A stretch of 64,000 nt of DNA from CAILZL01 sp963748005 (GTDB lineage: Bacteria > Pseudomonadota > Gammaproteobacteria > Steroidobacterales > Steroidobacteraceae). Location: assembly GCA_963748005.1 (NCBI GenBank), contig CAVVHH010000002.1, forward strand, positions 1,984,001 to 2,048,000, given 5' to 3'. Positions 28,285 to 37,853 of this stretch are shown here, in pieces. Position numbers and translations under genes: made by a program. How positions within the stretch are numbered: the stretch's first letter is position 1; each line of letters starts with the position of its first letter. The notes beneath the pieces were generated by a model. That model did not search any database. It had not been told where the DNA came from and was given only the letters and a program-made list of their open reading frames with translations.

Positions 28285-29658
28285 ATGACGACGCCAAGCT
28301 TGCAGGACGGGATCGAGAAGGCCGGCTCTCCGGTCAAGATGCTGTGGAGGCCTAACGTTCCTGCCTTCACAGTACCGGTGCTGCCGCCTGAATTTGTGGG
28401 CTGGCGCGAGGAGCAGGCGGCGTGGCGCAACAGCGTCGCCTTCATGAATCAGTCGTTCCACATGCGGCAGATCTTTCTGGAAGGACCAGATGTAAAACGC
28501 ATGCTGTCGAACATCAGCGTCAACGACTACGAAGTCTTCGAGATCGGTCGAGCCAAACAATTCGTTCCCGTGACGCATCAAGGGCATCTCATCACCGACG
28601 CGATCGTGATGCGGCTCGACACGGAAAAATTTGCGGTAAGCGGTGTCGCTGCTGCAGAGACCTGGGTGCGCTATCACGCCGAAAAAGGCGGCTACAACGT
28701 TACTTATCTGACCGATCCGAACTCCGGCAATCGTTTTTCCGAGCCGAATTTCGCCAGTCCCGGCAAAGCGCCAGAGGGCAAAGAACCGATTCTGTTCCGT
28801 TATCAGATTCAGGGACCGCGCGCGTTGGAGCTTGTGGAACAAGCGTTTGGCGGGCCGCTGCCTCCGGTGAAGTTTTTCCATTCGGTGCCGGTGACGCTGG
28901 CGGGCGCAACCTTCCGTGCCTTCCGTCACGGGATGGCCGGGATGCCAGGGTATGAGTTCATCGGTGACTATAAAGATGCTGAAGCCGTCAAAGAGGTGTT
29001 CTTCAAAGCCGGAAAACCCTTCGGTATTGTTCCTGTTGGCGGCCTCGCTTACTTCACGGGAGGCGTTGAAAGCGGCTGGGTGCCGATTCCAACGCCGGGA
29101 ATCTACACGCCCCCCGAGCTTGCAGACTATCGCCGCTATGTTGGCCTTCACACTTATGAGGGTAACGCGCCGCTGCAAGGCAGCTACTTCTCGGAGAACA
29201 TCGAAGACTACTACGTCACACCGTATGAGCTCTGCTATGACCGCATGATCAACTTTGACCATGAGTTCATCGGTCGCGCTGCTCTGCAGAAGGCCAAGGA
29301 CCGGATTCGCCGCACGCGCGTAACGTTGCTCTGGAACAGGGAGGATGTGCAGAAAGTCCTGGGGCCCGACCTGGGTTATTTCTACAGCCACACCAGAGAT
29401 CGCCTTGAACTGGGCTCGGCCCTGGTGGGTTATTCGCTCAACGCGGCGCATGTCTACGCGGAAGGAACCATTCTGTCATTGGCCTTGCTCGACAAAGAGC
29501 ACGCCAATCCCGGTACAGAGTTGTCCCTGGTCTGGGGGCAGCATCCGGGTCCGGGCGCCCCGCCCGACGCGCATCGGTATTTCCAACGGATCAGGGTGAC
29601 TGTTCAGCCGACGCCTTACAACGCTTTCGCGCGAACAAAGTATCGGCAAAGCACCTGA
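28285..29658 (+). CDS. THF-dependent O-demethylase family protein (LigM/GcvT fold), class A
   Basis: A 457-residue cytoplasmic protein with the GcvT/LigM fold throughout. LigM-type enzymes move a methyl group from an aryl methyl ether to tetrahydrofolate, giving 5-methyl-THF and a phenol. Compared with Sphingobium LigM (numbering recalled), the catalytic tyrosine (LigM Tyr247) is Tyr256 here, in VGGLAY. Gln57 and His60 are kept in NQSFHM; Glu215 is kept in PGYEF. The carboxylate-binding Arg122 is replaced by Val and Tyr31 by Val, so the substrate probably differs from vanillate. An insertion near residues 150-170 lengthens it. It is followed 43 bases later by a second LigM-like gene, and its close relative is at 50306. 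Confidence 0.86.
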   Translation: MTTPSLQDGIEKAGSPVKMLWRPNVPAFTVPVLPPEFVGWREEQAAWRNSVAFMNQSFHMRQIFLEGPDVKRMLSNISVNDYEVFEIGRAKQFVPVTHQGHLITDAIVMRLDTEKFAVSGVAAAETWVRYHAEKGGYNVTYLTDPNSGNRFSEPNFASPGKAPEGKEPILFRYQIQGPRALELVEQAFGGPLPPVKFFHSVPVTLAGATFRAFRHGMAGMPGYEFIGDYKDAEAVKEVFFKAGKPFGIVPVGGLAYFTGGVESGWVPIPTPGIYTPPELADYRRYVGLHTYEGNAPLQGSYFSENIEDYYVTPYELCYDRMINFDHEFIGRAALQKAKDRIRRTRVTLLWNREDVQKVLGPDLGYFYSHTRDRLELGSALVGYSLNAAHVYAEGTILSLALLDKEHANPGTELSLVWGQHPGPGAPPDAHRYFQRIRVTVQPTPYNAFARTKYRQST

Positions 29659-29701
29659 CCAGATCCATATCAGAAACAAAGCAGAGACAAGAGGAAGATT
29701 C

Positions 29702-31075
29702 ATGACATCCATTGTAAGTCTTGAAGACAGAATTCAAGCCGCCGGTGGTCCACTGAACCTGTTGCGCGCGCCGCGATCGGGCGTGTTCCCATTTCCGATC
29801 AAGGCAGAATTCACCAACTGGCGCGACGAACAGGAGAGCTGGCGCAAGACGGCCGTGCTGTTCGATCAGTCGCATCACATGACCGATCTCACCGTGGAAG
29901 GCCCCGACTGTTATCGTCTGCTGTCCAACCTTGCCGCCAACAGCTTCAAGGGATTTGGCCCGATGAAGGCCAAGCAGCTGGTGCTGTGCAACTACGATGG
30001 CTACATGATTGGCGACGCCATCCTGTTCTGCCTGGGCGAGAACCACGTCAGAATCGTCGGGCGCCCACCTGCCCACAACTGGGTTGAGTTCCACGCCAGG
30101 ACCGGTGGCTACAACGTCACCACCCGTCGCGATGAGCGCACCGTGCAGAACCGCCAGGGCCGTGAGTTCTGTCGATTCCAGCTGCAGGGTCCGAATGCCG
30201 GATTGATTCTCGACAAGGTCAATGGCGGCCCGATGCCGGAAATCCCCTTCTTTGGCATGGGCAAATTCATGGTCGGCAAGTACGAAGTCACCGCGCTGAA
30301 TCACCGCATGTCCGGCTTTCCCGGCCTTGAGTTCTGGGCGCCGATGGCGGACGTCGATGGCATACGCGACACCTTGCTCAAGGCGGGTGAAGAATTCGGG
30401 TTGATGCAGGGCGGCGCCCGTACATACTCCTCCGTAGCGACCGAGTCTGGCTGGATTGCGAGTACTACGCCGGCCATTTACTCGGGCGACAGGATGAAGC
30501 CTTATCGTCAGTGGCTGAGCGCCCATAGCTTTGAAGCAAATATCGGACTGGGCGGCAGCTTTGTCTCCGACACCCTGGAAGACTACTACGTGACTCCGTG
30601 GGATCTGGGCTATGGCTTCATGATCAAGTACGACCACGACTTTGTCGGGCGTGAGGCGCTGGAAAAACTGGCTGGACAGAAGCACCGCAAAAAAGCCTGG
30701 CTGTACTGGCACCGGGATGATGTCGCCCGTATTTTCGCCAGCATGTATGAACAGGGCGACAAGCGCTTCAAGTACATTGATATGCCGTCGGCATTTTATG
30801 CTTCCATGCCCTTCGACCGGATTGAAAAAGACGGCAAGCTCATCGGGTTGTCGACCCTGGCGATCTATTCGTCCAATGTGCGTAGCTGGCTGTCCATCTG
30901 CATGATCAACGAAGACGATCTGGCCTATGGCAAGGAGGCTTCACTGGTCTGGGGCGAACCCAACGGCGGCTCGGCGAATCTGTCGGTGGAGCGCCATACA
31001 CAAACCACGATTCGCGCCACCATGGGCCCAAAACCATTTTCTGAAAGCACGCAGGGCAGTTCGGTCAAATCGTAG
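29702..31075 (+). CDS. ligM: LigM-like vanillate/3-O-methylgallate-type O-demethylase, class B
   Basis: A 457-residue protein, the nearest of the five paralogues to Sphingobium LigM. It keeps FDQSHHM (Gln57, His60), the substrate-carboxylate arginine in VGRPPAHNW (Arg122), Glu215 in PGLEFW, the catalytic tyrosine (Tyr242 here, in ARTYSS) and Trp256 in TESGW; Tyr31 is Phe. This pattern supports THF-dependent demethylation of a methoxylated aromatic carboxylate such as vanillate. The ribosome-binding site AGAGGAAG precedes ATG 29702. It is co-directional with the class A gene and ends before a strong hairpin. The methyl product would feed the metF-purU-folD genes further right. Confidence 0.85.
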   Translation: MTSIVSLEDRIQAAGGPLNLLRAPRSGVFPFPIKAEFTNWRDEQESWRKTAVLFDQSHHMTDLTVEGPDCYRLLSNLAANSFKGFGPMKAKQLVLCNYDGYMIGDAILFCLGENHVRIVGRPPAHNWVEFHARTGGYNVTTRRDERTVQNRQGREFCRFQLQGPNAGLILDKVNGGPMPEIPFFGMGKFMVGKYEVTALNHRMSGFPGLEFWAPMADVDGIRDTLLKAGEEFGLMQGGARTYSSVATESGWIASTTPAIYSGDRMKPYRQWLSAHSFEANIGLGGSFVSDTLEDYYVTPWDLGYGFMIKYDHDFVGREALEKLAGQKHRKKAWLYWHRDDVARIFASMYEQGDKRFKYIDMPSAFYASMPFDRIEKDGKLIGLSTLAIYSSNVRSWLSICMINEDDLAYGKEASLVWGEPNGGSANLSVERHTQTTIRATMGPKPFSESTQGSSVKS

Positions 31076-31097
31076 CGGCTGGTTGACCATCTCTTTA

Positions 31098-31132
31098 ACA
31101 GGTTGTTGAAAACCCGGCTCTCAACAACCTGT
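31098..31132. terminator. Hairpin after the class A/B demethylase pair
   Basis: Perfect 12-bp arms ACAGGTTGTTGA (31098-31109) and TCAACAACCTGT (31121-31132) with an 11-base loop, 23 bases after the stop and between convergent genes. There is only a short AATTT afterwards, so efficiency is uncertain; it could work for both strands. Confidence 0.65.
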
Positions 31133-31198
31133 CAATTTGCCGTGCCGACCGGTAAATGTTGCGCCGCCATTGAATACGATCAGGGCGACCTGTACGCG

Positions 31199-32608
31199 CT
31201 ATTCGGTGATCGCATCACCAACAGTTTGCGACTGCGGAGCCAGGCAAGGGATCTTGCTCACATCTATTCGCTCGTTCCGTTCTTCAGCAAGGTAAGGAAA
31301 CCGCGCGACCGTCGCCCTGATTTCCTTCTGTCGGGTTCCTGGATCGCCCCACAGCACGTTCACCTGGGTGCCTAAAGCACTGTACTCCGCATTGATTGAA
31401 CAGAGCGAGATCATCTGGCGATAGTGGTAACTGTATATGCGGCCTGAGCTCACGCCGATTGCTGTACCGTCCCTGATAACTTGATCGGCGTGGAAGTGTC
31501 GCCGTCCCCTGAGCTGATTGGAGTGACTCCACTCCATCGGCGCAAACGGTTCGCCAGGCCGGAATTGCGATGCATATACGTCGAGTACGTCCTCGACTTT
31601 CCACTCCAGTGTCACCATCTGACGTTTTGGATTGGCGAGTTCCCGCTCAAGCACCGCGCGTCCGATGAAATCGTGATCAAGCTTGATCATGCGTGCCCAG
31701 CCGACCTCCACAGGGTTGCGATAGCGTGGTCTCATCTCCTGTCCCATGCTGCCAGTCAGGATGGGCTTGGGGCGGTGTTTCATTTGCTCACCCAGATAGT
31801 CCACAAAGCCCGGGTCTTCATGAGACGGCGCAGGAAAGTGAATGTGTTGCTGCGGGAAGCCATTTTCGGTGTGGTTCATGGTGTAAGCCATGCGACCGAG
31901 CTTGGTGATGCCGAAGGGTTCTCCTGCTTTCATAAGTGCGGCATAAACCCCACGAACATCGCCCATCTCGCCATGCACTTCATAGGCAAGGGTGCCCGCC
32001 ATGCCCAGCCGCAGGATTCTCACCGGCATTGCATCGATAGCACTCATACGGTGGCGTGCGAACGCAATGTCATGCAGGCAGTCGCCAGTGGCCGTTTCCA
32101 GAATTTCCAGGGACCGCGGCCCGCCCAGCTGGAATATGAATCCATTGTGTTCGAAATCACCGGTGGCGTTGTAAGCACCGGTCTTCAGTTTGTAATCGGT
32201 CCAGGGTCCCAGATAGTGCGTCAGGAATTCGTCTTCGGCCAGGCGCAGGAGCACTCCATGGGCCACGATCAATCCTTCCTCATTGCACATGATGGCGTGC
32301 CGCAGGGAACCCACCGAAAACCTGGAGAAGCCGTTGACGCAGATGTCCGAGAACAGCCGCAGCGCATCCGGACCCGTGACCCGATAAGTGAAGGAGGGGT
32401 TCAGTCCACAATGAAGATAACAACCCGTTTTCCAGGACATGACTTCGTTGCGCCAGCCGCTGTATTCGAGTGGAACAACGCTGCCAAGCTCGAGATTTGT
32501 CCGGCTATAAATGTAAAGGTCGACCTCTGGATCAAATGGCGCATACCTGGTGCGGGGAAGCGCAGACATGTCCGCCGGCGGAGAATTGAATGGATTGTCG
32601 GTGGTCAC
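31199..32608 (-). CDS. THF-dependent O-demethylase family protein (LigM/GcvT fold), class C
   Basis: A 469-residue LigM/GcvT-fold protein. The presumed catalytic tyrosine is kept (Tyr242, in LGRMAYTM) and so is the Glu215 equivalent (LAYEVHG). The His60/Gln57 segment is replaced by LHCGLNPSF, Arg122 is not conserved and Trp256 is Phe (TENGF). The reaction may therefore be methyl or C1 transfer to or from THF with a non-carboxylate or different substrate. GTG 32608 follows AAGGAG at five bases; this decides the start over upstream ATGs. A perfect hairpin lies directly upstream of the ribosome-binding site. It is last in a leftward group with a TonB receptor and the close paralogue at 35302. 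Confidence 0.82.
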   Translation of the reverse strand: MTTDNPFNSPPADMSALPRTRYAPFDPEVDLYIYSRTNLELGSVVPLEYSGWRNEVMSWKTGCYLHCGLNPSFTYRVTGPDALRLFSDICVNGFSRFSVGSLRHAIMCNEEGLIVAHGVLLRLAEDEFLTHYLGPWTDYKLKTGAYNATGDFEHNGFIFQLGGPRSLEILETATGDCLHDIAFARHRMSAIDAMPVRILRLGMAGTLAYEVHGEMGDVRGVYAALMKAGEPFGITKLGRMAYTMNHTENGFPQQHIHFPAPSHEDPGFVDYLGEQMKHRPKPILTGSMGQEMRPRYRNPVEVGWARMIKLDHDFIGRAVLERELANPKRQMVTLEWKVEDVLDVYASQFRPGEPFAPMEWSHSNQLRGRRHFHADQVIRDGTAIGVSSGRIYSYHYRQMISLCSINAEYSALGTQVNVLWGDPGTRQKEIRATVARFPYLAEERNERIDVSKIPCLAPQSQTVGDAITE

Positions 32609-32619
32609 TGAATCTCCTT

Positions 32620-32639
32620 CACCCTCCATGTGGAGGGTG
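32620..32639. promoter_or_regulatory. Perfect short hairpin next to the class C start
   Basis: CACCCTCCA (32620-32628) and TGGAGGGTG (32631-32639) form nine perfect pairs with a two-base loop, immediately upstream of the AAGGAG of the gene starting at 32608. It may be an operator or an RNA hairpin influencing ribosome access. Confidence 0.5.
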
Positions 32640-32732
32640 GTGGCGTGTCCACGAGCTGTACTCACGTGTGGAGATCATTGAGGACGCTTCTACAAAAGCG
32701 CAATAGCACGGTTCAGAAACAAAGCATCGATT

Positions 32733-32770
32733 GGCATGGCCCCGCAGTTCTTCCGATCTGGGGCCATGCC
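32733..32770 (-). terminator. Terminator-like hairpin after a TonB receptor
   Basis: GGCATGGCCCC (32733-32743) and GGGGCCATGCC (32760-32770) are 11-bp perfect arms, just beyond the stop of the receptor gene. It separates the receptor from the downstream class C gene, which may depend on its own promoter near the 32620 hairpin. Confidence 0.65.
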
Positions 32771-32776
32771 CGGACG

Positions 32777-35125
32777 TCAGAAGCGCACGCCGATGCGACC
32801 TCCGTAAGTCAACGGCGCCTTGAGAATGCCAGTCGCAAATCCGCTCAGTGGGGTAGGGAATGAGAACGCCACTACTGTCTTGTCGAAGGCGTTGTTCACA
32901 TAGGCACCAATCGAAAAGCGCTCATCTCTGGATGAATACGTCAGGTCGAAATCCCAGATCGAATAGGCATCCTGATACTGGACCGGCAGGAACTCGAGGC
33001 CGGTGAGCACTTCGGTTTGATATTTGACTCGTGCACCACCCACCAGGGTTGCGCCACCCGGAAGCGGAATGTTCTGCTGCAGGCCAGCCGAAATACTCCA
33101 CTCGGGAGCGTTCGGCGGCGTCTTTCCCGAACAGTCCACAGTATAGGAAGTGCCGGGAGTGCCGAGATTGGGGCAGCTCGTTCCATTGAACGTGCCGCCG
33201 TTCTGGTTCGGTGTTGTGTAGATGAACTGGTCATAGACGCCGTCGTTGTACTGGATGCCTGCGTTCAGAGTGGTGTTGCGGAACGGCCGCGCCTGGAGTT
33301 CCAGCTCTACGCCCTTGAAGGTGGCCAGGCCGACGTTTTCAGTGGGGAAGATGAGCAAGCCTTGCGAATCGCGTGACAGATGGCTGATCTGCTGGTCGTA
33401 GTACTTCCAGTAATAGACCTCGACATTGGCCTGCAGGCGATTGTCCAGGAACCGGTTCTTTGAACCCAGCGTATAGGCGCGTATCGTCTCGGGACGAAAG
33501 AAGTTGGTGTCGCTGGAAAAGAAGAAGCCGCCCGACTTGAAGCCGGTTTCGTAGCTTGCGTAGAGCAGGTTCTGATCGGTGATCTCCCAGTCGGCACCCA
33601 CGCGCCCTGTAACCTTGCTGTACGACTCCTCGTTGTTGTTGACAATGGTGGTCAGGGTTGTGATCGTGCCGTTCGGATTGAAGAACTGCGGCGGTATCGG
33701 CGCCGTCTGGGTGTACGGAAACACCCCGGCATTCGGGCACAGTGTGAATCCGGGTAGTGTGCAGATGATGCTGTTGGCGCTGGTGGTGCCGTTGAAGCTC
33801 TTCTCGTCCTTGGTATATCGAACGCCGCCGCTGATCCGTACATCCGGCACGATGGCATACGACAGGCTGGCGAACGCCGCCTGACTGTCCGTTTGTGTCT
33901 CGCGGTTCTGGAAGGTCGCGACGGACTGCTGGTTCACCTGGTAGTACGGCACTTCATTGGGATTGTGCAGGTAGTAAGCGCCAACAACATATCGCAATGC
34001 CTGTTCCGAGGGCGAGGCGAGCCGCACTTCCAGACTGGTCAACTTGTCATGGCTGCGTTCACGCAGCATTACACCCACGGCAAAGCTGGTGTAGTCGATC
34101 TGGGTGTCGCGGTACGCGGGAATCACGGTGAGCGTACCGGCAGAGGTCGTCCAGTTGATGGTGGACGCCACGCCCCAGTAACGGTTGTCCTGGTTGCTGA
34201 CGTCGGTGAACGGTGCAAATGTCCGGCGGCTGAGGACGTTCAACTGGTTGGCCAGGTAAGCCGAAGTCTGTGGCGCGAACGGACCGATGCGGTCGTCGGG
34301 ACTGAAGCTGGGCGCTGTCGCAATGAAGGAGTTGGTCACGCCGATGACGGTCGGACTGGCCATGACGGCATCCTGCTTGAAGTAGTCGGCCAGCAGCGAA
34401 ATGTTCAGTGACTCATCCGGCTCGTAACGGAACGACAGGCGCGCACCGGTGTCATCCTGATCGTCCGTGCCGTCGCTCATGTAGCCGTCATGTCTGGTGC
34501 GGAACACCGCTGCACGCATTGCGGCAGTGTCGCCCAGGGGTACATTGAGCATGCCGTCTGCGCGGAATGACGAATAGTTGCCGTACTGCAGCCCAACTTC
34601 CGATGCGAACTGGCCCAGCAACGGCTTCTTGCTGATGACGTTGATGGCGCCGCCGGTGGCATTGCGTCCATACAACGTACCCTGTGGACCCTTGAGTACT
34701 TCGACTCGTTCAAGATCGTAGAAAAACCCCGATGTGCCGGTCTGAGCCACCGTAACGCCATCGAAGTTGAACGACAACGCAGGGTCCGACAGCCCATTGG
34801 AAGCGAAGTTACCCACGCCACGCACGTAGAACAGCGAATACGGACCCGTACCGTCATGGGCCTGCAGTGATGGCACGACGGCTTCAAGCCCGCCCGGCCG
34901 CGTAATGTTGGCATCGACAACCGCGTCCCCTGTGATGGTGCTGATGGCAATGGCCGCGCGTTGTGAGCTTTCCTCGCGCCGTTGTGCGGTGATGACGATT
35001 TCCTCCAGTCCCGCGATATCGCTTCCTGATGAAGGAGAGGCTGGTGGATTTTGCGCCGTGGCTGTACCAGTCACCAGAGGTGACAGGATCAGCGATGTGA
35101 CTACCAACATCGATCGTTTGTTCAT
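32777..35125 (-). CDS. TonB-dependent outer-membrane receptor
   Basis: A ~782-residue receptor: signal peptide (SLILSPLVTGTATAQ), a plug domain starting at EEIVITAQRREE and containing RVEVLKGPQGTLYGRNATGGAIN, then a 22-strand barrel ending in a C-terminal phenylalanine (RIGVRF). These proteins import scarce ligands across the outer membrane with TonB energy. Placement between two class C demethylase-like genes suggests uptake of their substrate rather than iron, an inference only. ATG 35125 follows GGGG at six bases and is preferred over ATG 35137. It is not closely similar to the two tandem receptors at 43.6-48.8 kb. Confidence 0.93.
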   Translation of the reverse strand: MNKRSMLVVTSLILSPLVTGTATAQNPPASPSSGSDIAGLEEIVITAQRREESSQRAAIAISTITGDAVVDANITRPGGLEAVVPSLQAHDGTGPYSLFYVRGVGNFASNGLSDPALSFNFDGVTVAQTGTSGFFYDLERVEVLKGPQGTLYGRNATGGAINVISKKPLLGQFASEVGLQYGNYSSFRADGMLNVPLGDTAAMRAAVFRTRHDGYMSDGTDDQDDTGARLSFRYEPDESLNISLLADYFKQDAVMASPTVIGVTNSFIATAPSFSPDDRIGPFAPQTSAYLANQLNVLSRRTFAPFTDVSNQDNRYWGVASTINWTTSAGTLTVIPAYRDTQIDYTSFAVGVMLRERSHDKLTSLEVRLASPSEQALRYVVGAYYLHNPNEVPYYQVNQQSVATFQNRETQTDSQAAFASLSYAIVPDVRISGGVRYTKDEKSFNGTTSANSIICTLPGFTLCPNAGVFPYTQTAPIPPQFFNPNGTITTLTTIVNNNEESYSKVTGRVGADWEITDQNLLYASYETGFKSGGFFFSSDTNFFRPETIRAYTLGSKNRFLDNRLQANVEVYYWKYYDQQISHLSRDSQGLLIFPTENVGLATFKGVELELQARPFRNTTLNAGIQYNDGVYDQFIYTTPNQNGGTFNGTSCPNLGTPGTSYTVDCSGKTPPNAPEWSISAGLQQNIPLPGGATLVGGARVKYQTEVLTGLEFLPVQYQDAYSIWDFDLTYSSRDERFSIGAYVNNAFDKTVVAFSFPTPLSGFATGILKAPLTYGGRIGVRF

Positions 35126-35301
35126 TGCGTACCCCATGCGCCGGTTGAGCCGGCAAATATTGCGAGTTAACGAGTTACTCAGTCATGGACTGGTTGTTCT
35201 TGCTTGAATGTTTTGTGGTTCTGATGAACCTGATGTAGCCAGAACGACGTGTTCGTCGGGATGCCGCCAAAACCCGTCGGTACTCTGGAGATTTATCCGC
35301 A

Positions 35302-36684
35302 TCATTTTTTCACCTGGCACGGAATCGTGCTTACATCGAGTTTTTCGTTGCGGGGTTCATCCAGATACGGGAAGCGGGCAACCCTTGCGCGGATTTCCTT
35401 CTGTCGCGTGCCGGGATCCCCCCACAGGACAGTGACCTCGGTGCCGAGCTGGCTGTGCTCGGTATCGAGCGAACACTGTGAAATCATCTGGCGGTAGAAG
35501 TAGCTGTGCATGCGGCCCGAACTTATGCCCACGAGCTTGCCGTCCTTCAGCACCTGATCCGCCCACATCTGATGTCGTCCCTTGTGCTGGCTGGAGTGGT
35601 TCGGCTCCATGGGCAGGTAGTGCTCACCTGGCCGGAACTGCGAGGCGTATACATCCACGACATCTTCACTGTTCCACTCCAGCGTCACCATCTTCCGGCG
35701 CGGGTTTGCGACTTCTTTCTCCAGAGCCGCACGGCCAATGAAGTCGTGATCAAACTTGATCGCAGGCGCCCAGCCCAGCTCGACCGGATTGCGATAACGC
35801 AGCCGGATGTCCGTGCCCATGCTTCCTGAGAGTATCGGCGGCGGACGCCCCTTCCATTGGTCGCCCAGGTATTCCATGAAGCCCTTGTCCTCATGCAGCG
35901 GCGCCGGGAAGTGAACAAACAGTTGCGGAAAGCCGTTTTCCGTATGGCTCATTGTGTAAGCAGTGCGGCCGAGTTTGGTGATGCCGAAAGGTGCTCCCGC
36001 TTTCATGATCGCGTCGTAAACGGCCATGACATCCTTGACCTTGCCATGAACTTCATAACCAAGCGTGCCGGCCATGCCTACCCGCAGAACTCTCACGTCC
36101 ATGCTATCGATCTGGCTCTTGCGATGAGCTGCGAACCGGATGTCGTGCAGACATTCACCAGTTGCGACCTCCAGAACTTCAAGCGAGCGGGGACCGGCGA
36201 CCTGAAAGATAAATTCGTCGTGAATGAATTCGCCGATGGCGTTGTACTTGCCGGTCTTGAGCTTGTAGTCGGTCCACAGACCCAGATAGTGCGTAATGAA
36301 TTCGTCTTCCCCGACGCGTGCCAGAACGCCGTGCGCCATGATCAGGCCGTTCTCGTTGCACATGATGCCGTGCCGCAGGGTGCCGACCGGGAACTTGTTG
36401 AAGCCGTTGACGCAGATATCCGAGAACAGCTTGAGCGCGTCCGGCCCTTTGACCCGATGCGTGAACGCGGGATTCAAACCGGTGTGGAGGTAGCAGGACT
36501 GCTTCCACGACATGACTTCGTTGCGCCAGCCGCTGTATTCGAGCGGCACGACGCTGCCAAACTCCAGAGTCGTCCTGCTGTAGAAATACAAGTCGATGTC
36601 CGGATCAAAGGGCGCGTATGCGGTGCGAGGCAGGCTCTTCATAGCCGGATCAAAAGCACCGTTCGCTGGCTTGTCGTCAGACAC
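35302..36684 (-). CDS. THF-dependent O-demethylase family protein (LigM/GcvT fold), class C
   Basis: About 460 residues and close to the gene at 31199 over its full length. The catalytic tyrosine equivalent is Tyr243 (LGRTAYTM) and the Glu215 equivalent is kept (LGYEVHG). As in its partner, the His60 motif is replaced (LHTGLNPAF), Arg122 is absent and Trp256 is Phe. GTG 36684 has GAGGAG six bases upstream; ATG 36690 abuts that site and is therefore less likely. It is first in a leftward run: class C - TonB receptor - class C. The two copies could be isozymes or act on related substrates. Confidence 0.82.
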   Translation of the reverse strand: MSDDKPANGAFDPAMKSLPRTAYAPFDPDIDLYFYSRTTLEFGSVVPLEYSGWRNEVMSWKQSCYLHTGLNPAFTHRVKGPDALKLFSDICVNGFNKFPVGTLRHGIMCNENGLIMAHGVLARVGEDEFITHYLGLWTDYKLKTGKYNAIGEFIHDEFIFQVAGPRSLEVLEVATGECLHDIRFAAHRKSQIDSMDVRVLRVGMAGTLGYEVHGKVKDVMAVYDAIMKAGAPFGITKLGRTAYTMSHTENGFPQLFVHFPAPLHEDKGFMEYLGDQWKGRPPPILSGSMGTDIRLRYRNPVELGWAPAIKFDHDFIGRAALEKEVANPRRKMVTLEWNSEDVVDVYASQFRPGEHYLPMEPNHSSQHKGRHQMWADQVLKDGKLVGISSGRMHSYFYRQMISQCSLDTEHSQLGTEVTVLWGDPGTRQKEIRARVARFPYLDEPRNEKLDVSTIPCQVKK

Positions 36685-37346
36685 GTGCATCTCCTCAGAT
36701 CTTGTATGGTTGCTGCAGCAGCGATTGAATATTGAGTTTGGTCATGCTGGCTCCCCCGAACTCGTCCGGTGCGAGTGTTATGGTCGGTCAGGGTGTCCAG
36801 TACAGCCATCGCAATCAACGCTTGACAGCTGCAAAATACTTTGGGCAAGAAGGCGGTTCCTTCTGAGCCGACTGGGAGCGGCGAAAAAGCCGGGCGACGC
36901 CAGTCAGCAGGTGTTGGCTTACCGGCGCTTGCGCAAGCACCGTCCATGAAATGCACGAATAACACTTGATCGCGTTTGTTCCTCAGGAATGATCTGAAGA
37001 TCCACGACCAGTGGGCAGGTCGATTCTTGCTGCCATGGGCTGTTTTCAACTGGCGTGAGGCAAGCAAGATAAAGTGCAGGGAAAACCAAGGCACATAAGC
37101 GAAGACTCGCAAACGTCTGTTGGCTGAAGGGAAGGAGATCTGCAGTGACATCCATCCACAGCGGCTGGCTTGGGATCCGGGCAGAATCAAACCGCTGCCC
37201 AGGGGCTGGCACAGTGATCTGATGTTGCGAATTACGGAATAGTCAGTTTACTTTTTCCGGACACAGCTGTTTTGCAACTCCAGGGATTCGCCAGCCTGGA
37301 TGAACATTGAACGGCAAAGCCTCGGCGCCAGCTCGCCACCGATTGA
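36685..37346. other. Long upstream region of the class C operon
   Basis: About 660 bases between the class C gene and the ArsR-type regulator, transcribed leftward on both sides. No gene, tRNA or clear repeat was seen. It must carry the promoter of the class C - TonB operon and possibly the ArsR-type operator. Confidence 0.45.
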
Positions 37347-37670
37347 TCAGCCATTGTCGTTATCAAAACGATGCTTCAGATCGCGCAGGACTTTTTGTTG
37401 TGGTCGCGCAAACCGCCTGATCCAGCCCTCCTGAATTTCCTGCAGGGGTGCGGCATTCAGGTAGTGAAGCTTTTCGCGTCCGCGCCAATTGATTGCAACC
37501 AGATCGGCTGCCTCGAGCACATTCAGGAGTTGTGTCACCGCTTGCCGCGGCACTTTAAGATGCTCACAAAGTTCGGTCAGTGTCTGACCGTCGTTGATGC
37601 AAAGCTCTTCCAGCAGCTTGCGACGATTTGGGTCTGCCAGCGCCTTGAAAACCAGGTCGGTACTGTTCAT
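37347..37670 (-). CDS. ArsR-family winged-helix regulator
   Basis: A 107-residue one-domain regulator. It has FKALADPNRRKLLEEL at the N-terminus and the recognition region LTELCEHLKVPRQAVTQLLNVLEAADLV followed by a beta-wing. No metal-binding Cys box (ELCVCDL) is present: ELC is followed by INDGQT, so it is probably not a metal sensor of the ArsR/SmtB type. Similar regulators bind small organic ligands. ATG 37670 is used. It lies between the folate operon and the class C operon on the same strand. Confidence 0.88.
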   Translation of the reverse strand: MNSTDLVFKALADPNRRKLLEELCINDGQTLTELCEHLKVPRQAVTQLLNVLEAADLVAINWRGREKLHYLNAAPLQEIQEGWIRRFARPQQKVLRDLKHRFDNDNG

Positions 37671-37853
37671 CGAATGGTTTCGCTTTCGAGTGTGGCCATA
37701 ATAAGCAGGTACATACTGGCACGCTACTGAATACTCGCCTTTGGCTGTCGGCGCGCTGATACACAGGTCTGGAGCTTGACGCTTTGACGGTCTATTGCAT
37801 GCAAGGCAGCCATGGCCGTTGATATCGTGTGGCTTCGATGGTCATTGTCAGCC

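Noticed and set aside
31481..32611. Long + strand frame opposite the class C gene
   Set aside because: Antisense to a clearly conserved protein; no independent similarity.
28285..36684. Annotation of the five demethylase-like genes as glycine-cleavage T-protein (GcvT)
   Set aside because: They are longer (about 450-470 residues versus about 360), carry LigM-specific tyrosine and glutamate motifs, and no gcvH or gcvP is nearby.
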